Source: an uncultured Ruminococcus sp. (GTDB taxonomy: Bacteria; Bacillota; Clostridia; Oscillospirales; Acutalibacteraceae). From it: DNA of 48,644 nt. The stretch lies in the NCBI GenBank assembly GCA_905233145.1, contig CAJODI010000005.1:1-48644 (forward strand). Reading direction: 5' to 3'. The position numbers and the translations under genes were made by a program. This document shows, in pieces, positions 47,435 through 48,644 of the stretch. How positions within the stretch are numbered: the stretch's first letter is position 1; each line of letters starts with the position of its first letter. The notes beneath the pieces were generated by a model. The model made no database searches and was not told the DNA's origin. It saw nothing but the letters and a program-made list of their open reading frames with translations.

Positions 47435-48644
47435 CCGAAATTATATTCCTCTGAAATTCAAGCTGCTTTTGTATTTTTTGGTTTTCGGAGCGATTATCCT
47501 TGTTGTTTTGTGGGCATTTCAATCGTTTTTTCTGGAATCCTTTTATACAATGTCAAAATCCGCTCAGGTTGAGCGCCAGGCAAAAATAATTTCGCGCTCG
47601 ATACAAGAGAACAAAAACATAAAATCAACCATTCAAGACGTTGCTTCGTCAAACGGACTGTCGGTGTATATCTACTTATCCTCGGGATCGCTTTTGGACA
47701 AAATTTATTCGTGCGAATATGATATCCCGGCAACTGCGCTTAACCTTGAATATCATGACGTTTATTCATATTACAATGAAGCAAAGGCAAACGGCGGAAC
47801 ATATATGTGCGTTACCTCTAACAGCGAAGAGGATGTTGCAAGACAGAAAATCACCAAGCTTATCAATCAGTTTTCTTCGCCAGACAGTGCGCAAAGCGAC
47901 ATTCGCTTTAAGGTTGACAAGGAAAAAAACCGCACCAAAAATATGGTGTATACCGATATTATTACACCGCCTGACGGAAGCGAGTATTTTTTGATTATCA
48001 CTTCGTCCATAACGCCGCTGACAAACACCGTTGACATCATAAAAAGCCAGCTTATTATAGTTTCAATCGTGTTTGTGCTGCTGTCTATTCTGTTTTCAAT
48101 CTACGCCAGCCGCAGAATTGCAAAGCCGATTTCCCGTACCAACAACGCCGCAAAGGAACTTGCAAAAAAGAACTACGATGTTGACTTCAACGCAGTGGGA
48201 TATCTTGAGGTTGAGGAGCTGAACGAAACCCTTAACTACGCAAAATCCGAGCTTGCTGCAACCGAAAAACTACAGCGCGAGCTGATTGCCAATATCTCGC
48301 ACGACCTGCGCACGCCGCTGACAATGATTACGGGCTACGGCGAGGTTATGCGCGATTTGCCGGGCGAGAATACTCCGGAGAATATCCAGATTATTATAGA
48401 TGAGGCGGCAAGGCTTTCAACGCTCGTAAATGACTTGCTTGATCTGTCAAAATTGCAGTCAGGGGCTACGGAGATGAAAAAAACACGTTTTTGCCTGACT
48501 GACAGCGTAAAGGATATTTTTATGCGCTATTCAAAGCTCAGGGAGCAGGATGGCTATAACATCACCTTTGAATACACCGAGAACGTTTATGTAATGGCGG
48601 ACGAGCTGAGAATTTCTCAGGTTATTTATAATCTTGTGAATAAT
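47421..48644 (+). CDS. Sensor histidine kinase, cut by the window end
   Basis: 408 codons are present, missing from the ORF track because the frame runs off the end. TTG start (LKRFNRNYIPLKFKLL) after GGGGGGTGGG, overlapping the regulator's stop by 14 bases. TM helix 1 (~15-35, YFLVFGAIILVVLWAF), extracellular sensor (~40-205), TM helix 2 (~210-230, LIIVSIVFVLLSILFSIYAS), HAMP linker (SRRIAKPISRTNNAAKELA), HisKA with phospho-His H294 in ANISHDLRTPLTM, and the start of HATPase with the N-box (VIYNLVNN) at the end. The ATP-binding remainder is outside. Ligand unknown; it should phosphorylate the adjacent regulator. Confidence 0.93.
   Translation, partial: MKRFNRNYIPLKFKLLLYFLVFGAIILVVLWAFQSFFLESFYTMSKSAQVERQAKIISRSIQENKNIKSTIQDVASSNGLSVYIYLSSGSLLDKIYSCEYDIPATALNLEYHDVYSYYNEAKANGGTYMCVTSNSEEDVARQKITKLINQFSSPDSAQSDIRFKVDKEKNRTKNMVYTDIITPPDGSEYFLIITSSITPLTNTVDIIKSQLIIVSIVFVLLSILFSIYASRRIAKPISRTNNAAKELAKKNYDVDFNAVGYLEVEELNETLNYAKSELAATEKLQRELIANISHDLRTPLTMITGYGEVMRDLPGENTPENIQIIIDEAARLSTLVNDLLDLSKLQSGATEMKKTRFCLTDSVKDIFMRYSKLREQDGYNITFEYTENVYVMADELRISQVIYNLVNN

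Noticed and set aside
47641-47994. 117-aa plus-strand ORF at the window end
   Set aside because: Wrong frame within the histidine kinase, whose true frame runs off the window end and is missing from the track.

Overview
The window reads as a Gram-positive, spore-forming anaerobic clostridium, most likely a starch-degrading Ruminococcus of the R. bromii type. Seen directly: SpoIIID and SpoVAC, the complete [FeFe]-hydrogenase maturation set HydE/HydG/HydF, a sortase B, a secreted protein with six tandem CBM26-type starch-binding repeats, a secreted protein with a cohesin-like domain and one with a C-terminal dockerin. The genus assignment is inference; no 16S rRNA is present.

Layout. 1-4.4 kb is an accessory patch: a broken ISL3-family transposase, a small IS-associated ORF, an iterated octamer, an intact tRNA-Arg(CCT), a 5' half of a second tRNA-Arg(CCT), and a large single gene fusing an HD phosphohydrolase to an Hsp90-like (GHKL) ATPase, a candidate conflict/defence gene. 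4.4-10 kb is housekeeping (TSCPD protein, DUF6062, OGG-type glycosylase, DUF6106, NnrD, lipoprotein, MazF), interrupted by a 611-bp element in which a four-helix-bundle (S23/IVS) gene sits between ~108-bp inverted repeats. 10-15.6 kb holds ilvB, the cohesin-like secreted protein, a hypothetical and spoVAC. 15.8-20.8 kb is a cysteine desulfurase-thiI pair, a multidomain sortase B with a small downstream gene, and a promoter-to-terminator unit without an ORF (candidate small RNA). 21-25.2 kb is the TM1266-hydE-hydG-hydF cluster. 25.2-29 kb is the CBM26 protein followed by a 41-residue peptide gene absent from the ORF track. 29.3-34.5 kb has dCMP deaminase, an ArsC/Spx-like protein, TrkA/TrkH potassium uptake and an ApbE lipoprotein. 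34.5-39.1 kb is a divergent GtrA/GT2 versus YfhO set resembling the Bacillus/Staphylococcus CsbB-GtcA-YfhO polymer glycosylation trio. 39.3-42.4 kb has a lipoprotein, a solitary 5S rRNA with its own promoter and terminator, an FkbM methyltransferase and a membrane protein. 42.6-48.6 kb has the dockerin/transglutaminase-like protein, spoIIID, two-subunit fumarase and a two-component system cut by the window end.

Two miniature inverted-repeat element families run through the window. Family 1 (ends GGCAATACCGCATAATTC / its complement, about 40-160 bp) has twelve recognisable copies, many just 3' of stop codons and two supplying the stop codon itself. Family 2 (ends ATACTAA..CTCA..ATAAAAA, 129-143 bp) has two copies, one supplying the last codons of hydE. 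The secreted cohesin-like and CBM26 proteins share a ~290-residue C-terminal module made of two related halves, with no known anchor; with the dockerin protein and sortase it points to a cell-surface starch-handling system, which is inference. Many promoters of the TTGACA-N17-TATAAT class and clear intrinsic terminators allow transcription units to be drawn.
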